64,000 nucleotides of DNA from Adiantum capillus-veneris (GCA_014529385.2 CM043946.1:17808077-17872076); one strand, 5' to 3'. Positions 1-12,705 are shown, numbered from the stretch's first letter. Notes: generated by a model from the letters alone, not told the origin. Made by a program: numbers and translations.

Positions 1-1559
1 GGCCAGTCATTAGCACAACTTTTCAACCTATGCATGATACATACTCCGAGGCGATACCTTGTCGTCCTGGAGGACTCCGGCTAGGAGGGGGGGAGGCATT
101 CTCAAATGCGGAACCAATAACAGAAAGAGAAAAAAAAGGGCATGATTTTCGACTATTTTAAGGGTTGTTATTTGATTGCAAAATTTTCTGGAGTAACCCA
201 AGTACATATGCCCTTATACAGCATGTATCTATAGGTATATGGGGCCAAAAGCCAAATCAAGCCCCTAGGTGTGTATATAAGTAGAAATAGCCATTTTTCG
301 GGCAAAATATTGGTAAGACGGAGAAATACGGACATAAAAATTTCATAAGAGTGTATATAATGTTTTGTGGTGATGTTTGTGATTTATTATGATTTTTGGG
401 AATTTTCTGGGTTTGATTTGCTATTTTCCTTTTAATTTTGCTAATTTTTGGCAGAAAAACTTCAAAAATACAAAAAGCAGGTGAAAAAAGGTCGTAATGA
501 AAAACAAAAAATATGGGGATGATCAGTGACTATAGGAAAACCTATGGTACAGTGGGGGTGCAATTATGAAACTGGAGCAGAAAGCGTGTTTTGGCCAGGT
601 TTTGACCCAAATGCCAAATTTCTGATAAACAGAGCAAATGGAGTCCAAATCAAGACATTTTTGAGTCTAAACCGCATCTCACAAGAAGATAGGAGCACAT
701 GTCAAATTTCATGAAAAGTGGTTCGGGGACCTCCATTATAAGAAAATTTCACCTCATTTTTAGCTCATTGTCACTATTGACTTTGTGGAGAGAGCTTCTG
801 CCACCTAGAGTGGACCGACCTTCCAGAAGCTTCTATGATGCGCACGACTACCCGACGAGCTCCAGACATGAGAGGTAGGATCATCACCTTGAGCTTTTTG
901 CGCATGTTTGTCGTTATGTCGCGAAAACTAGCGCAGGGGTCACACACAAAGTGGGCGGTAGAGACCTACAAGTAGAGACGGCGGCCTAACGGCTAACCCG
1001 AAAGCAACAAGACTTCATCAGCAGCTTACCCTAGCCAAGGAGACCAATCCTGGATGTCCAAAGGCAGTAGAAAACCATAGGGAAAAACCCTAATTCCCAG
1101 AAACCCGCAAGAAGCCACCAAATGGGAAATCGGCGAAACGGCGACCAAATGCTACCAAAATTCATGGGTAGGAGCATCTCGACACGCTCGACAAGTCTAT
1201 GTGACCCGCATGACCAAAAAGTGACCCGAGGCGGCACTAAACTTCAGAAGCGGCATCAAACACACAAAGCATCAAATTGCTCTTGCGGCCAAACCGCAAG
1301 TCCGGTTGCCACCAAACTTCACGAGCGGCCTTCCTAGACCATCAACAACCAAGTCCTATGAGGGTAGATCACCACAAATCATCGAAGGTATGTAAACGCA
1401 ACCACGGATGCTTCTAGAGCGACAAATTGCCAAATGAAGCTCCGGTGAAGCCAAAGTCGACAAAAATCATACGGCAAGGATATCCAAGGGATCGGGAAGC
1501 TATGGAGACCAACATCAAGAAATTTCATCGCCAAAAAGCACTCCAAAAGTCAGAAAATG
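1..1559. other. Non-coding start of E1, no gene seen
   Basis: No supportable reading frame, only short overlapping frames. A G-rich tract at about 81-95 looks like a polypurine tract but is not followed by a TG-starting LTR. Probably the non-coding region of E1. Confidence 0.4.
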
Positions 1560-2620
1560 GCTCGGAGGCTCTGAAGTCCACACAGGGAGTTATTCTCTAT
1601 CCATTTGACTTTTTTGTTGAAATTAGGCTCAAAAGGGACTCAGGGGGACCAAGGGCAAGCACTGGGAGCACCATCCATAAAAAAATCACCAGGAGACATC
1701 CTACGCGTAGGATGTATCAAGGGCACTTCTGGGCACAAACTTCAACATTTTTCATCATGTACATTTTCTGAATGACATTTATAAGCTATCCACCAAGTCT
1801 CATCACATTTGGACCTAAATTGACCTATGCATGAAGAAACGCAAAGTTAGGACATAGAGGCAATAATGGGCCATAGACCTACCAAATCTTGCCCAAATCC
1901 CATGAAACCTGCACAACACATTCACCAGCACATCAACAACCAATCTGTGTGGTCAGAAGCAAAAAATGGTGAATTAGACATTCTACGCGTAGGATGTCTA
2001 TTTGACTTTTTTGACCTGCAGGGGATGTTTGATCATTCCAGATCCAATCACCTCATCATCAGGAGCTCATATATCAAGTTTGAAGCCATTCTAATCATTT
2101 TTGACCCCCAACACCTTCAAGATACACTTTTTGAGCCCAAAAACACCACTCAGGCCCTTACAAGCATCAATCCTTGTCCAAATCCAAATCCAAGAACATG
2201 GACATGTTCCATAGGCCAAGGACTACCCACAGAACAAATTTCATGTCATTTTGATGAAAAAGACATCCTACGCGTAGGATGTCTCCAGCATAAATTTAGG
2301 CTTCTGTGCAAAGAGTGGCATCATGGGAGCCAATACCATGGTGCAATAAGCCCATATACCAATTTTCAACCCATTTGGACATCAATTGCTACCTATGATG
2401 GACTTTCTACCCAAATTGTGACCTAAAGCCTGAATCAGCCCAAGAATCCACTTTTTGATATCCAAATCCAAATCCAAGCATATAGCCATGTTCCATGAGC
2501 CATACACTACCAGCATATCAAGTATGAACCAATTCTGATGAAAAAGACATCCTACACGTAGGATGTCTAGATGAAAATTTTTGGCCAGATTTGCACTGTG
2601 AGCACATGCACAGCTTCACA
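1560..2620 (+). repeat. Diverged ~284-bp tandem repeat with conserved palindrome
   Basis: Four copies of the palindrome ACATCCTACGCGTAGGATGT or a one-base variant start at 1696, 1978, 2263 and 2547, giving spacings of 282, 285 and 284 bases. Flanking words also recur before units three and four: a run of CCAAATCCAAATCCAAG, then a CATGTTCCAT word, then TTCTGATGAAAAAGACATCC or similar. The units are otherwise well diverged, while the palindrome is almost unchanged (one substitution each in units two and four). Array ends are approximate. Confidence 0.8.
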
Positions 2621-2735
2621 AGTTCCTTTTAAGCTTTATTTTCAATTTTCAAGTCATTTGGATAGTTAAAACTCAGTTTCGTAGCTAATATGAAAAAAAA
2701 ACGCTAACTTCAGACTACTGAGTCCAACAGGATCT

Positions 2736-5700
2736 ATGGCAGTCGCGAAGTCACCGGCAAAGAAGAAAAGAATGACCATCAAGGATTACCTGGAAGAAGT
2801 GGAACCCTTTGTCATTCCAGAAGGAACACTAAAGCCCACCAGCACATGGATACAGGAAGATCTGTTAGAGTCCAACGACCTAAAGATCTACCAAGGAGTG
2901 TTCAAAGACACTGAAGGCAATGTTATCGAGCTACCAATGCTGCTCCAAGAACTCAATGAGTTCGTACGAAGCAAGATGGCCGGATACTTGGAGAAGATTG
3001 ATCTCCACAACTACTTTAAAGCAATACCGGTAGGGGTGGACATCAAGAGAGTATGGGAGTTTGTGACAAGCATCAAAGAGGATGGAGTGGCCAAAGTAAC
3101 AGATCTACAAGGCAGGCCAGAAACAAAGATAATAATCACTGAGCAGGTTGTAGCAGATGCACTAGACCTCTCTAACAAGGGGGATAATGTAACTAAAAGA
3201 AGGGATGAGGTCAAGGTGTACAATGAGAAGAAGGGTAATTACACCTTTGAAGATATTGCCAACCCAAGAGTGGAAATCATGAGCCAGTTATACAACGAGT
3301 GCTTCCACATGTGCATGAAGAGGCCACAGAAGTACAGGATGCCGCCAGGTGCAATTGCCATGACATTCACTTGGGAAATGACGAAAGGCACCCCAAAGAT
3401 AATCAACTATGCGGAATATATACATGACAACCTAGTAAAGATGGGCAACAAGAAGCCAACCTATATAGTGCCAGGAGAACTAATCACCAAAGTGATTTAT
3501 GGGGCACTACATGCAAAGGGAAGGTGGCCTGACCCCCCGTCTCAGAACGACTGGCTAAGGCTAAAAGAAGACAAGGAAGACGAGCCGCAAAGAGCACCAA
3601 GGGTGGCAACAAGACTGAAAAAAAGGCTAGAGCCAGTTCAAGAAGAGCAGCCTGAGCAAAAGAAAGGGAAGAAGGAATTTTCCCAAGTGCCTCCCAAAGA
3701 AACAAGGTCACATAAAGCGGCAAGACTAGAGAGGCTGATGGAGAGCTTTCGAGTAGAGAGAGCCCTCAAGGGTGATTTAAGTGAACTCTGGAATCCTTTT
3801 CTAGAGTCTATGTCAGGATCCTCTTGAAGACTGAAAAGGGACCGATTTGAGGACTATATCAGGAATTTTGAGATTCTTGATGCTGCATCAGAGAATATTC
3901 CACATGTCCCTTTCACAGAGGAGGAAGTACAGCAAATACGACAGAAATTGCTAGATGAGCAAGAGAACCAAGAAAGAGAAAGAAAAACTAAAGCAGACAG
4001 GGACTTAAAGGGCAAGCCTGCATCTCTACCAGCGAGCCCTAAACCCAGCCCCCCTCACCACCACCCTCTCCACCTCCTAGCAGCCCTCCACCAGAAGATA
4101 AAGAGGCTGAAGACAAAGCAGAAGAATAGCAAGGAGGAGAGCAAGAGCAGAGTCAGGAGCAAAAGCCAAAGGAAGAGGCTAAGCCTCGAGATGAGCAAAA
4201 AGAATTAGAAGATTCTTATTACGCATTTTTGGATCTGCTAGCTACAGGATACACGAAGGAAGAAGCTGCCACAGTCGCATTCGACTTGGCGAGGACAGGG
4301 CCTAAAGAACATACGCAAGGTATCAAGCTAGTGGAATTGAAAGAAATTGCCACAGAACAATGGACCTGCACCCACCCTCCAACGATTGGGACGTGGTGAT
4401 GACAAAGCTAACAGGTTTGAGAGTGCAATCCATGGCTTCAGAGAAAGAGATGACAGCTCTCAAGGCCACTGAAGTAAAGATTAAGATGGAAGTAGACGCT
4501 CTGCAAGGACAAAGCCAAAGGCAAAAGGAAAGGGAAGCTGAGCTACAGGCTAGCCTAGCAAGGGCACTACAAAGCTGCCAGGCAATGGAGGAAGAAAATC
4601 AGGCAGCCGCAAAAAGAATGCAAGCAGTTGAAGAAGAATATCAGCAGCTCAGCAAATCATTTCTAGATGCCGAGAAGGAAAGAGATAACTTGACACTACA
4701 ACCTGGCAGAAGAATCTAAAGAAGTAGAAGCCATGAGAAACGCCAAGGAAAGAGTAGAGATAGATCAAGAAGCAAGCCAGGATGAGGTCCTTGAGCTCAA
4801 GGACCAACTCAAAGTAAATGATTAGACCATCCCCTGCCAGAGTCAGAGCTACTAGCTCGACTCAAATCACGACAGAGAGTCAACTCTATGAAGAACAAAT
4901 GCAAGAACTTTAGAAAGAGCTGACTCTAGAGAAAAAGTAGAGATTGATGATGGGAGAAGGATCTATTGTCATGCAAATGAGAATGGAAGAAGGCCAAAAA
5001 GCCCTGCAAGAAGATGTAGAAAGCATGAAGAGAAAGCTCGAGGAGGCAGAGAAAATAAACGCCGAACTAAATGACCTCCTCGTAAATATGGGCGAAGAAG
5101 CTGAAACAGAAAATCAAAAACTCCTGAGGCAAATTGAGGAGTTAAAAGGACAGCAAGCAGGAGAGCCAGAGAGCATAGGGCCAACTGCCAATGAGGGCAT
5201 TGACTTAGAAAATGTGGCAGATCCGGTGGACACGCCTATGCAAGAGGAAATCCTAGAAGGATCCTCTCAAGAGCCACAGGATCTAACACAGGAAGAGGAA
5301 GAAAAATTGCGTAAAGCAATAGAGGTGGAGCTCAGGGAGACAACAAAGGAAGCCTTGGAGTGGGAGTAGAGGGTCTTCAAGTCTATGACTATTCAGAAGA
5401 TTGACGCTAGCAACCTCAGGCGCGAGTGGCTTCAACCCTCTCTCCCATATCCATTGCTGAAATATGAAGCAGCTACCATAAATAAGCGGATCAGAGAAGA
5501 GCCAACAGTACCACTTTACAATGCAGATACCTCACAACCAGAAGGGGTCAGGCTCATTGTTGATTCTCAACCAAAGTGGAGGAAGGCCTGGCTTACAAAG
5601 TACCCACAATACCTAATCCACTTGGTAGAGGCACCGAAAAATATCAGAGACAACCTCATCTTTTGTCCTCTACCACGGATCAGGACGTGGAAAGCGCAGG

Positions 5701-6153
5701 AAATATTACAAAGGAGCCAACCCACTTGGCTGAACTACCCTAAGCTGCAGGGCTTGAAGGCAGGTGAGAGAATAAGTGTCCAATACATGGTGAAAACCCT
5801 ATCGAGTGCCATCAAGTTGTTCACTGGCTCACCTGACCTTACATGCATTATGATGAGGAAAATCTGCAGAACCCTCTTAGCAGTGTTCGAGACTTTAGAG
5901 CCAAGCTAGGTGGCAGACATCATCTTTTTCTTCCAGGATACTTACAGATGCGCTTATGATCTATCTGGTCAAGGTGGTGATACATGCACTGTATCAAAGG
6001 ATAATGTTTCTACCATCCTATCACCTCCAAGATTTTGAAGAAGCGTTCTACACAGGCTTCTTCACAATAAACACTGACATTTTTGGCTCGACAATGATGA
6101 GCCTGCATGCAAGATACAAATCTCTGCTAAAGATGCGAGAAACGATACGATAA
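2736..6153 (+). pseudogene. Decayed long ORF of E1, unknown, partly coiled coil
   Basis: The first open stretch (2736-3827, 363 codons, starting MAVAKSPAKKKR) runs into TGA and continues in the same frame to 4208. Later pieces in shifted frames are 4360-4719, 4944-5369 (in-frame TAG, then open in the same frame to 5909) and 5956-6153. The N-terminal ~250 residues look globular and contain WEFVTSIKEDGVAKVTDL. The middle is Lys/Glu-rich, then Pro-rich (around 4030-4090). 4360-5369 encodes a long acidic heptad-like region, for example ESMKRKLEEAEKINAELN, typical of a coiled coil. The C-terminal piece (5385-5909) is again globular. The layout recalls the plant-transposon-type ORFs found in some Athila-like elements, but I do not recognise the family. 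No protease, RT or integrase motif is present. Confidence 0.55.
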
Positions 6154-6205
6154 AGAAGCAGATCAGCGGTCATGTTGGGGACGACATGAGCAAGGAGGGA
6201 GGGAG

Positions 6206-6704
6206 TGCTAGAAGCTGGACCCACCCCACGGCAACTAACTACTCGGAGGATTATTATTTTTGTAATTATTCATTCATTGAGGAAAACCTGATTTTTCACC
6301 TTGTAAATATTGGGACTTACAGAAGTTTCCAGATTGTATCCCAGTTTTGATAGATAGATTGAGTAGATGGTTGATTTTGGAACTTTAAGGTTTGAGAATT
6401 GTAAGGTATATATACCACTTTTTGACCTTAATGAAAGGACCCCTTTTGTCAGTTTAAAAAACAAGTTTTGAAGTCTGTGAGTGAGCGTACTGTGTACGAG
6501 AGAGAGTGTGAGCTTCATCTTGACGCTACGTGTGCTCTGGTGGTCGGAATTGAGTGCAGAGAAGTGCAGTGTGTTGCCCCCGATGAGATCTACGTGCCGA
6601 TACCTACATTGCGCGTGTACGGTCCGGTTTTGTGAGCTCCTTCTACGAGCTTCATCTGGTGTTTGGGTGAGCATACATTGTCCGATTTTGCATTGCAGCA
6701 TATC
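6206..6704 (+). repeat. 3' LTR of E1
   Basis: It starts TGCTAGAAGC directly after the purine tract AAGGAGGGAGGGAG. A TATA-like GGTATATATACC lies at about 6408-6420 and AT-rich sequence follows. The right end is one of the CA dinucleotides at 6700-6713, judged from where alignment of A with B resumes. The partner LTR is outside the window, so the limits rest on structure only. Confidence 0.5.
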
Positions 6705-6723
6705 CATGTGTTCACGTTGATCA

Positions 6724-9426
6724 ATTGTAAACCTCTTTCCTAGAGGATGTGCTCTACTAGTTACAAGATCCACTCGAATGATAGAATCTTGGAACTGCAA
6801 GTAGACATGGTTTTTAGACGAGTCATGCACCATTTTTGCTTCCCTCATGAAAGGACATCCTAAGATCATCTGAGATGCCATAGTGTGCTTGGAGAAATCC
6901 ATAACAATGAAGGTAATTCTTATTTTATGTCCAAAGACCTTGATCTTGAGATATTCTAACATCCCAATAGGTTTAACAATAGACCCATTGGCCATCTTTA
7001 CTACTATGGTTGTGGTCCGAGGTGAGGTCTTCCCATAGTTTCCTAGAAATTTTTAGTCACAATGCTAACCCCAACGCCACCATCAAGGATTCCCTTCACA
7101 GTTAATCCCTTAGTAGTGATTGGTATGGTTGCATTGGATTCATTGTCCTCAAAGTATTGTCCCAAATTGTTAACATGTATTTCTACCACAAGGTTCTCAT
7201 CTAGGTTGGGTTGTGGATCTAAGTGTTCCTCTTCTATTGGCATCTCCCCAGATCCATCCATCTGTGCAAATTGTTGTAGCACAACCTTCAGTTCCCCATT
7301 GAGGAAAACTCAAAGAGATGAGACTAGCGCAGGGTCTTTATATAGTTTGGACATGATGGTGGTTCTAAATTCTGAAGACATGAAATCCATCAATTTGGCA
7401 ATGTTTAATGACACCTTTTGGGCTTCATCCTCTTGATGTCAGGAAGATGGGATCTCCATTCTTTGATAGGGTCAAGTAGTCCCTCTGTAAACATTGTTTC
7501 CATCAAGAAGTGAGTACGCACACCTTCCCATGACTTTAAGTCACTTTCTTCTTGGATGACACTAGGTATGGGTAAGGGTCTATGGACTTGGTGAGGTTGT
7601 TATTGCGTAGGGAAGATTGTGTCTGTGGTGCTGGTTCTAGATCCCTTTGGGTATCTTCTACCAAACTCCTTAATTGCTTGACTCGCTCGATCTCCTCTTT
7701 AGGGTTTGGATAAGTTTCTATATTCTTCTTGGATCTTGGCCATTGTGGCTCATGAAGATCTTCCTTGTTGGTTTCTATATTAGTGGTCGTTTAGGTCTCC
7801 ATGGTTTCACCTGAATCACAATCCTCTTCAGCATCGTTCATTTATACGGGGTCGTCACTAGTCTCTATGTTGGTCTTTGAACTGGGGTCTGTGAATTCAT
7901 TGTTTTTTGCAATCTCTTCCTTCGTGTTTTCTTTTTTTGAGATTGGGAAATTGATTCCGTGTCTCTTTCCTCAAGAATATAATTTTGGTTTTGGAGCATC
8001 GATGGTGTGAGTACGTTTACTGGTACCACATGTGTACTTTGTGATGGCTCCTCGGTAACCTCAATCAAGTTTAATGGCGTGATCTTCGGTGCATTTGGAT
8101 TATTTGGACATTGGGCAATCAAATGATCTATCCCACATTGGCTACACATGAGTATCGGCATTGTAGACGTGCTCGCTTGATTGGTTTGCATTAGTGTGGC
8201 GTTCTTTTGTAGCCTAATAGGAGACTTGGCTACACGATGTGGACCTCCACACTCGTAGCATTGAAGAGGTGCTCTCTTGACAGTGTAATTGATATTTTGG
8301 CCTCTTGCAGCAAGGGTAGCTACTTGATAGACAGGTTTGACTTGTCCCCAATAGTCCTCCATGTAGTATTGTGTACTTTCTTCAAGCGCATCCATCCCAT
8401 AGTCAATATTAGGGTCTATATCTTCCTCATAGCCTTCCAAACAAGCAATAGATGACTCACAACCCACTTGATTCACAAAAGTGATTCTCGGATATGGTGG
8501 TTGCAGTCCTAGCACTGGAGGTGGTAAGGGTGTTGTTTGAACAAAATTTTGGGCCCTAAGGACCATGTGTTGTGACGTTTTTTCAAGAGGTGGGACCGGC
8601 ATCAATGCTGGTACTCGAGGTGTGTATATCCATGCTAAGATTGGTCTATTGGCCATTGTGCGCTTAAATACTATGCAATCCTTAGCTTGATGACCATACC
8701 TCCCACACGCATTGCAGATCCCATTGAATTTTACTCTAAAAGTAGGGCATTCACTAGTACTATGCGGTCCATAGCATACTCACCATTGTTGCTCCCTTCT
8801 TGGATACATATGATTGTTTTGTGGAGCACGACTATCTCTTAGACTCTCTTGAATGTCCTTGGTGAGATCTACAAAAGTCATCTCAGATATCTTTGGCTCC
8901 TTAGAAATATGATTTAGGGTCATTGGCTGATGCCCGGATGCTTGCAAGATAATATATTTAGGCTCAACAGACACTCTTTCTCCTTAAATCATTAATTTAT
9001 TCTCCAATTGGATCGCATTGGTGGTGATTGCTTCCCAAGTGGAGATACCTCTAATGACTAGGCCATTGTAGATCTCCTCATGTCGTAATCCCCTAATGAA
9101 TCTATCAAGAAATTGATTATTATTGAAGCACTCATTTGGATTGCAACAAGAATTCAAATGCTTCAAGCGACTAATAAAGTCTCTCACTGACTCTCCTTCC
9201 TCTCGTTGGGATTTCTAGAGCTGAGAGGCTACACCCCAAAGCACTCCCTCTCATATGTATTCTTTTAAAAAACAGTCTCCTAAGAGTAGGGTAAATCGTA
9301 TTTTCTTCCAGCCTTAGGGTTCTACACCAATCCCCTGCCTTCCCGCTTAAGGTTAGGCTTAAAGTATTACTCTTATGCAGGTCATTGTGTTCTCCTAGAG
9401 AATCACATATTTATTCAAACACTTTG
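6724..9426 (-). pseudogene. Element A gag C-terminal half and protease
   Basis: Read right to left. 8984-9426 has the end of the retrotransposon gag domain (FNNNQFLDRFIRGLRHEE). At about 8690-8740 there is a complete CCHC knuckle, CNACGRYGHQAKDC. 7865-8656 has two further knuckle-like motifs, CYECGGPHRVAKSP (last Cys replaced by Ser) and CSQCGIDHLIAQC. 7043-7282 has a protease active-site region, GILDGGVGVSIVTK, and 6724-6995 the protease C-terminal half ending MILGCPFMREAK. The D-G-G form is usual in several plant gypsy proteases. Frames change repeatedly (near 7020, 7290-7860 and 8660-8780) and there are stops, so it is not functional. The protein would have formed particles and processed itself. 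Confidence 0.8.
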
Positions 9427-11161
9427 ATATTGATAGCCGTTTTTCGGCTTTTTGTAATTTCTATAGCGAGTTACCTCACCCTATCAAATCACTCAAAACA
9501 CTGTGGTTACCCTCACCCTTTCACTGTATATAGGTGTGTGTGAGTTAGGGGACTTTTCCCATATCTTCTTAAAAACCTTCAATTAGCTAATCACTGGGCT
9601 AGTTGAGCCAAAAAAATAAAATAAAAAAATATAAGTATATTATGGCCCATTTGTGTGTAAATATTGCATTGTATATAGGGCCTAAATAAAAGGATTTTTC
9701 ATAATTATTTTGGTATTTATTTAAATATTTCTACCTAGGGTGTGTTATTTATGCTATGTACATTGACTCACCATAACCATATTTTTTCTTACCATTTTTC
9801 ATACTCTTTATTCCATATAAAAATAATTTCATGCAAGCTTCTCTTATTTTTGGTGTAACTCCATCCCAACAAAAATCCAAAAAAAACTAGTTTTATTTAT
9901 GTGTATATTTTTTCACTATTGTGATTTTTTTTCCTTCCTACATCTATTCTCTATTACTCTCATAAATTAGAACACAAAAAATATTCATTTTTTTATGGTA
10001 GACTTATAATGAGAGAGATTTATTTTGACCCCTTTATATTTTTTCCACCTATATTATTTATATTTGACATGTACATATTTTTTTTAGACCCATCAATATT
10101 TGATTTTCTTAGTTGTACTATCCACTTATATCATGATCTCAACAATATCTTCAATTATAGACCTACCAAATAAGGTCAAGGGTATGTGGAATGCATGCAT
10201 GCACCATGGGGGTCTCACTCTTGGAGGTATTCAAAAGAATCATCCAAAGAAGGACCTCACAAGGACTTTGTGCAGTGGAAAAAAACAGTCGGTTTTGCTG
10301 AATTTTAAAAGCTCACATGCTCTCCGAATTTGAAAAGGTGATACAAATAAAAGTTGTAGCTCATGGGCTGAACTTTTACCTAAAAGTTTTTCATAGTTTT
10401 TTGAGCTACGAGCTGTAAGCTATGATTTTATTGGTGGACCCCAGTTTGCCTATGCTATGCAGCCACACTCCCTCTTCCACTTTATCATTTTCCTCTTTCA
10501 CACACACTTCCCCACTCATCATCCCCACCTCTCTCACCACTCCTCTCTGCACCCTACTCACCTTCTTCTCAACCTTGAAGAATAAGAGAAACCATGGTTA
10601 ACTTATGTCTCCTACACACACTTCCATTCCAAAATTGACCACCTAGTCTCATTTTTCCTCATCCATATTACCCATATCTACCAAAAAACCACAAAATTCA
10701 GCCTCTTCTCTTGAAAGATAGCATCATGGTGATTGATTACTCATGTTCACTTACCTTGGCTCCCAAGGAAGGTCAAGAGTGGAGAAAAAACGTACCATCA
10801 AAGCTAGTGGACCGTCAACAAGCGTCAAAATTGACCCTACTCAAGACACCCGGAGCATCAACATTGTAAGAAATCCATATTTTCTTACCTATTAAGAGTT
10901 TTTTCTTCCTTATTTGTATCCTACTTGGATACTCCCATTGTAAATATCCAATTCCATTTGTAAATCAATAAAAATACTAACTCTACTAATTTACTAACTC
11001 TAACCTACTATGAAAAGTCCTATCACCTCCACTTCTCTCCTCTCTCTCTTCTTCATCTATCCACACCAAATTCTTGATAATTCCAAGCAAAATAAATTAG
11101 ATAAGTGCTGAAAATCTAACCCAACCATGGTTAGAGGAGTAACCCTAGCCCTCAAAATTGC

Positions 11162-11170
11162 TATAAAAGG
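11162..11170 (+). promoter_or_regulatory. TATA box of the solo LTR
   Basis: TATAAAAGG on the LTR sense strand, about 1.73 kb from the LTR start. The same box is kept in the two other family members (42723-42731 and 52386-52394, minus). Transcription would start about 30 bases downstream, making U3 about two thirds of the LTR. Confidence 0.65.
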
Positions 11171-11821
11171 AGGGTGTAGCTAGCACAAAAGGAGAGAGTC
11201 ATAAGCAAGAGCACTATGCTATAGCTTGAGAAGCCAAGCTCAACCTCTCTAGAAGGAGTTCTTGAGTGGAAGCTCATTGTCTTATGCATGTGCATGTGTT
11301 GTAATAGGGGTGATTAGCAAGGGAACTCTATGCCATTGTAAGAGAGAGTGATCATTCAATTGAGAGTAGGAAATCTATCATTTCTCCTACTAGTGTAAGC
11401 CCAACATTTGCTGAATAAGGAGGGTGGATTTGGAATAAGCTTGGATACTTTGTCTCTCTTCCAACGTGAAGTATTGGACAACAATGATGTGTAGGTGTCT
11501 TGTTGTTTTTTAAGTTCTTGATAGCTTGTCTCTGGGTGTTGTCATCAATTTAGTCGTAAATTCCACATACTGTAAGAGGACGACAGGGTGGAGAGGAATC
11601 CCCTGGCCTTAAGAAAGTGATTGGGGTGGCTTTTCTTGTGATGTGTTGTGGTGTAATTTACTCAAGCTATGTTGAACAAATACTAATCTCACTTTGATTG
11701 GTCATGACAGATTTGTAAGAAGGTATTAATGCAACAAGCATCCCCTCCCCCTTCTCTCTCTTTCTTACATATATAATTGTGTTTGCTTGATCACTGCCGG
11801 TACGTTTCAAAGCAGCGCGAG

Positions 11822-11822
<1 letters not shown>

Positions 11823-11913
<91 letters not shown>
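11823..11913. repeat. (CT)n microsatellite in the solo LTR
   Basis: Uninterrupted CT dinucleotides. It corresponds to the (GA)n tracts at 41993-42072 and 51672-51735 in the other two LTRs, with a different length in each. Confidence 0.95.
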
Positions 11914-11917
<4 letters not shown>

Positions 11918-12098
11918 TTACGCGTCCTAGTTCGCATCCAAAACTAGGTGGTGCCCCAAATTTGTTTAGAGTTAGGTTACGGGTTTGTGTGTGTGTTTGT
12001 TGTTTTTTTTCAACCCCAACCCAATTGAGCAGCACGAGAGCCTAGAAGAGTGCTTAGAGACCACTCTTCTTGTTGCCCGCCCCGGACCGCCTCAATAT

Positions 12099-12589
12099 GA
12101 TTTCTCACATGCCCGTCTCCACTAAATTTTTGTGTGATCTTGGCTATTTGTACTGCCTTACTTCTAGATTCTCTACCAGATGTGTTACGCATATTCTCAG
12201 CAATAAATCGACCGATAGCTTCAGAAAATGTTTCCAAGTCGCCTAAGTGAGCAGGCTCCGTGGGTGAAGGCGCTCTAGAGACTACATGTGGAGTAGGTAT
12301 TGGCATTGGGATTGGCGCGTAGGAAGCCCTTGGGTTCCACGTTTGGTATGGCGTTGTGTCGTGTGGCGGCCCAAAGTTCATATGTGTGGCCCTAGGCATA
12401 GCAGACGTCAGATGTGACATGGTAATGCTAGCCGGTATGGTCCCATGGAAATAAGAACTTGGGTGTTGTGGTTGTGGAGCATAGGTTGTTGAATCAATGG
12501 GAGGGGTAGGAAATACATGAGTACGAGGACCCATAGGTGTATATGATTGGTACACACTAGTAGGTATTGCTGCAGGCATTGAGCTACCA
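12099..12589 (-). pseudogene. Element A gag fragment between two insertions
   Basis: An open minus-strand stretch rich in Pro, Thr and His (MPAAIPTSVYQSYTPMG onward). It ends in SKAVQIAKITQKFSGDGHV, which matches the start of the gag domain of element B (near 39720-39790). The reading frame continues across the solo LTR into 9426 and across C3 from 18352, so it is the middle of one split gag gene. The low-complexity N-terminal region suggests a linker. Confidence 0.75.
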
Positions 12590-12594
12590 TGTAG

Positions 12595-12660
12595 TGTAGA
12601 GTGCGCAGGTGATGGAGAAGGTAGAAAAGAAGACTACGCACACACACCAACACACATCGA

Positions 12661-12705
<45 letters not shown>

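Larger units (their letters stand above)
1..6704 (+). mobile_element. E1: 3' part of a plus-strand LTR retroelement
   Basis: The segment runs from beyond the left window edge to an LTR-like end near 6704, where it interrupts minus-strand element A. In order it holds non-coding DNA, a ~284-bp tandem repeat (about 1560-2620), a decayed long reading frame (2736-6153), a purine tract ending at 6205 and an LTR-like sequence starting TGCTAG at 6206. Homology between A and B resumes at about 6705-6714, which places the right boundary. The 5' LTR and any polymerase lie outside the window, so the superfamily is not proven. The order (long non-coding stretch, extra ORF, polypurine tract, LTR) is like the region after pol in Athila/Tat-type gypsy elements, which is an inference. 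Confidence 0.6.
9431..12094 (+). mobile_element. Solo LTR of the Tat-type gypsy family
   Basis: The 2664-bp unit starts TGATAGCCG and ends GGACCGCCTCA. It matches, in opposite orientation, the two LTRs of the 41731-54106 element along its length. It is flanked by ATAT on both sides (9427-9430 and 12095-12098). Element B at 39711-39714 shows the same target with a single ATAT, so the insertion is confirmed by an empty site. No internal sequence remains, so it arose by LTR-LTR recombination. It is clearly more diverged than the other two LTRs, hence older. Antisense and sense short frames inside it are not genes. Confidence 0.93.

Noticed and set aside
81-95. G-rich tract as the polypurine tract of an element ending at the window start
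   Set aside because: No TG-starting LTR follows and nothing in the window matches it.
1696-2566. Regular palindromic repeats as a CRISPR array
   Set aside because: Only four units, ~260-base spacers that are related to each other, and a plant nuclear context. It is a diverged tandem repeat.
6705-6733. Common truncation point of A and B at TAAAC
   Set aside because: In B it is the C1 insertion site and the frame continues at 24207; in A it is intact sequence next to E1. Not a shared element end.
11667-12035. Proteins rich in Arg-Glu or Ser-Leu repeats (also at 41966-42211 and 53994-54333)
   Set aside because: They translate (CT)n/(GA)n microsatellites inside LTRs.
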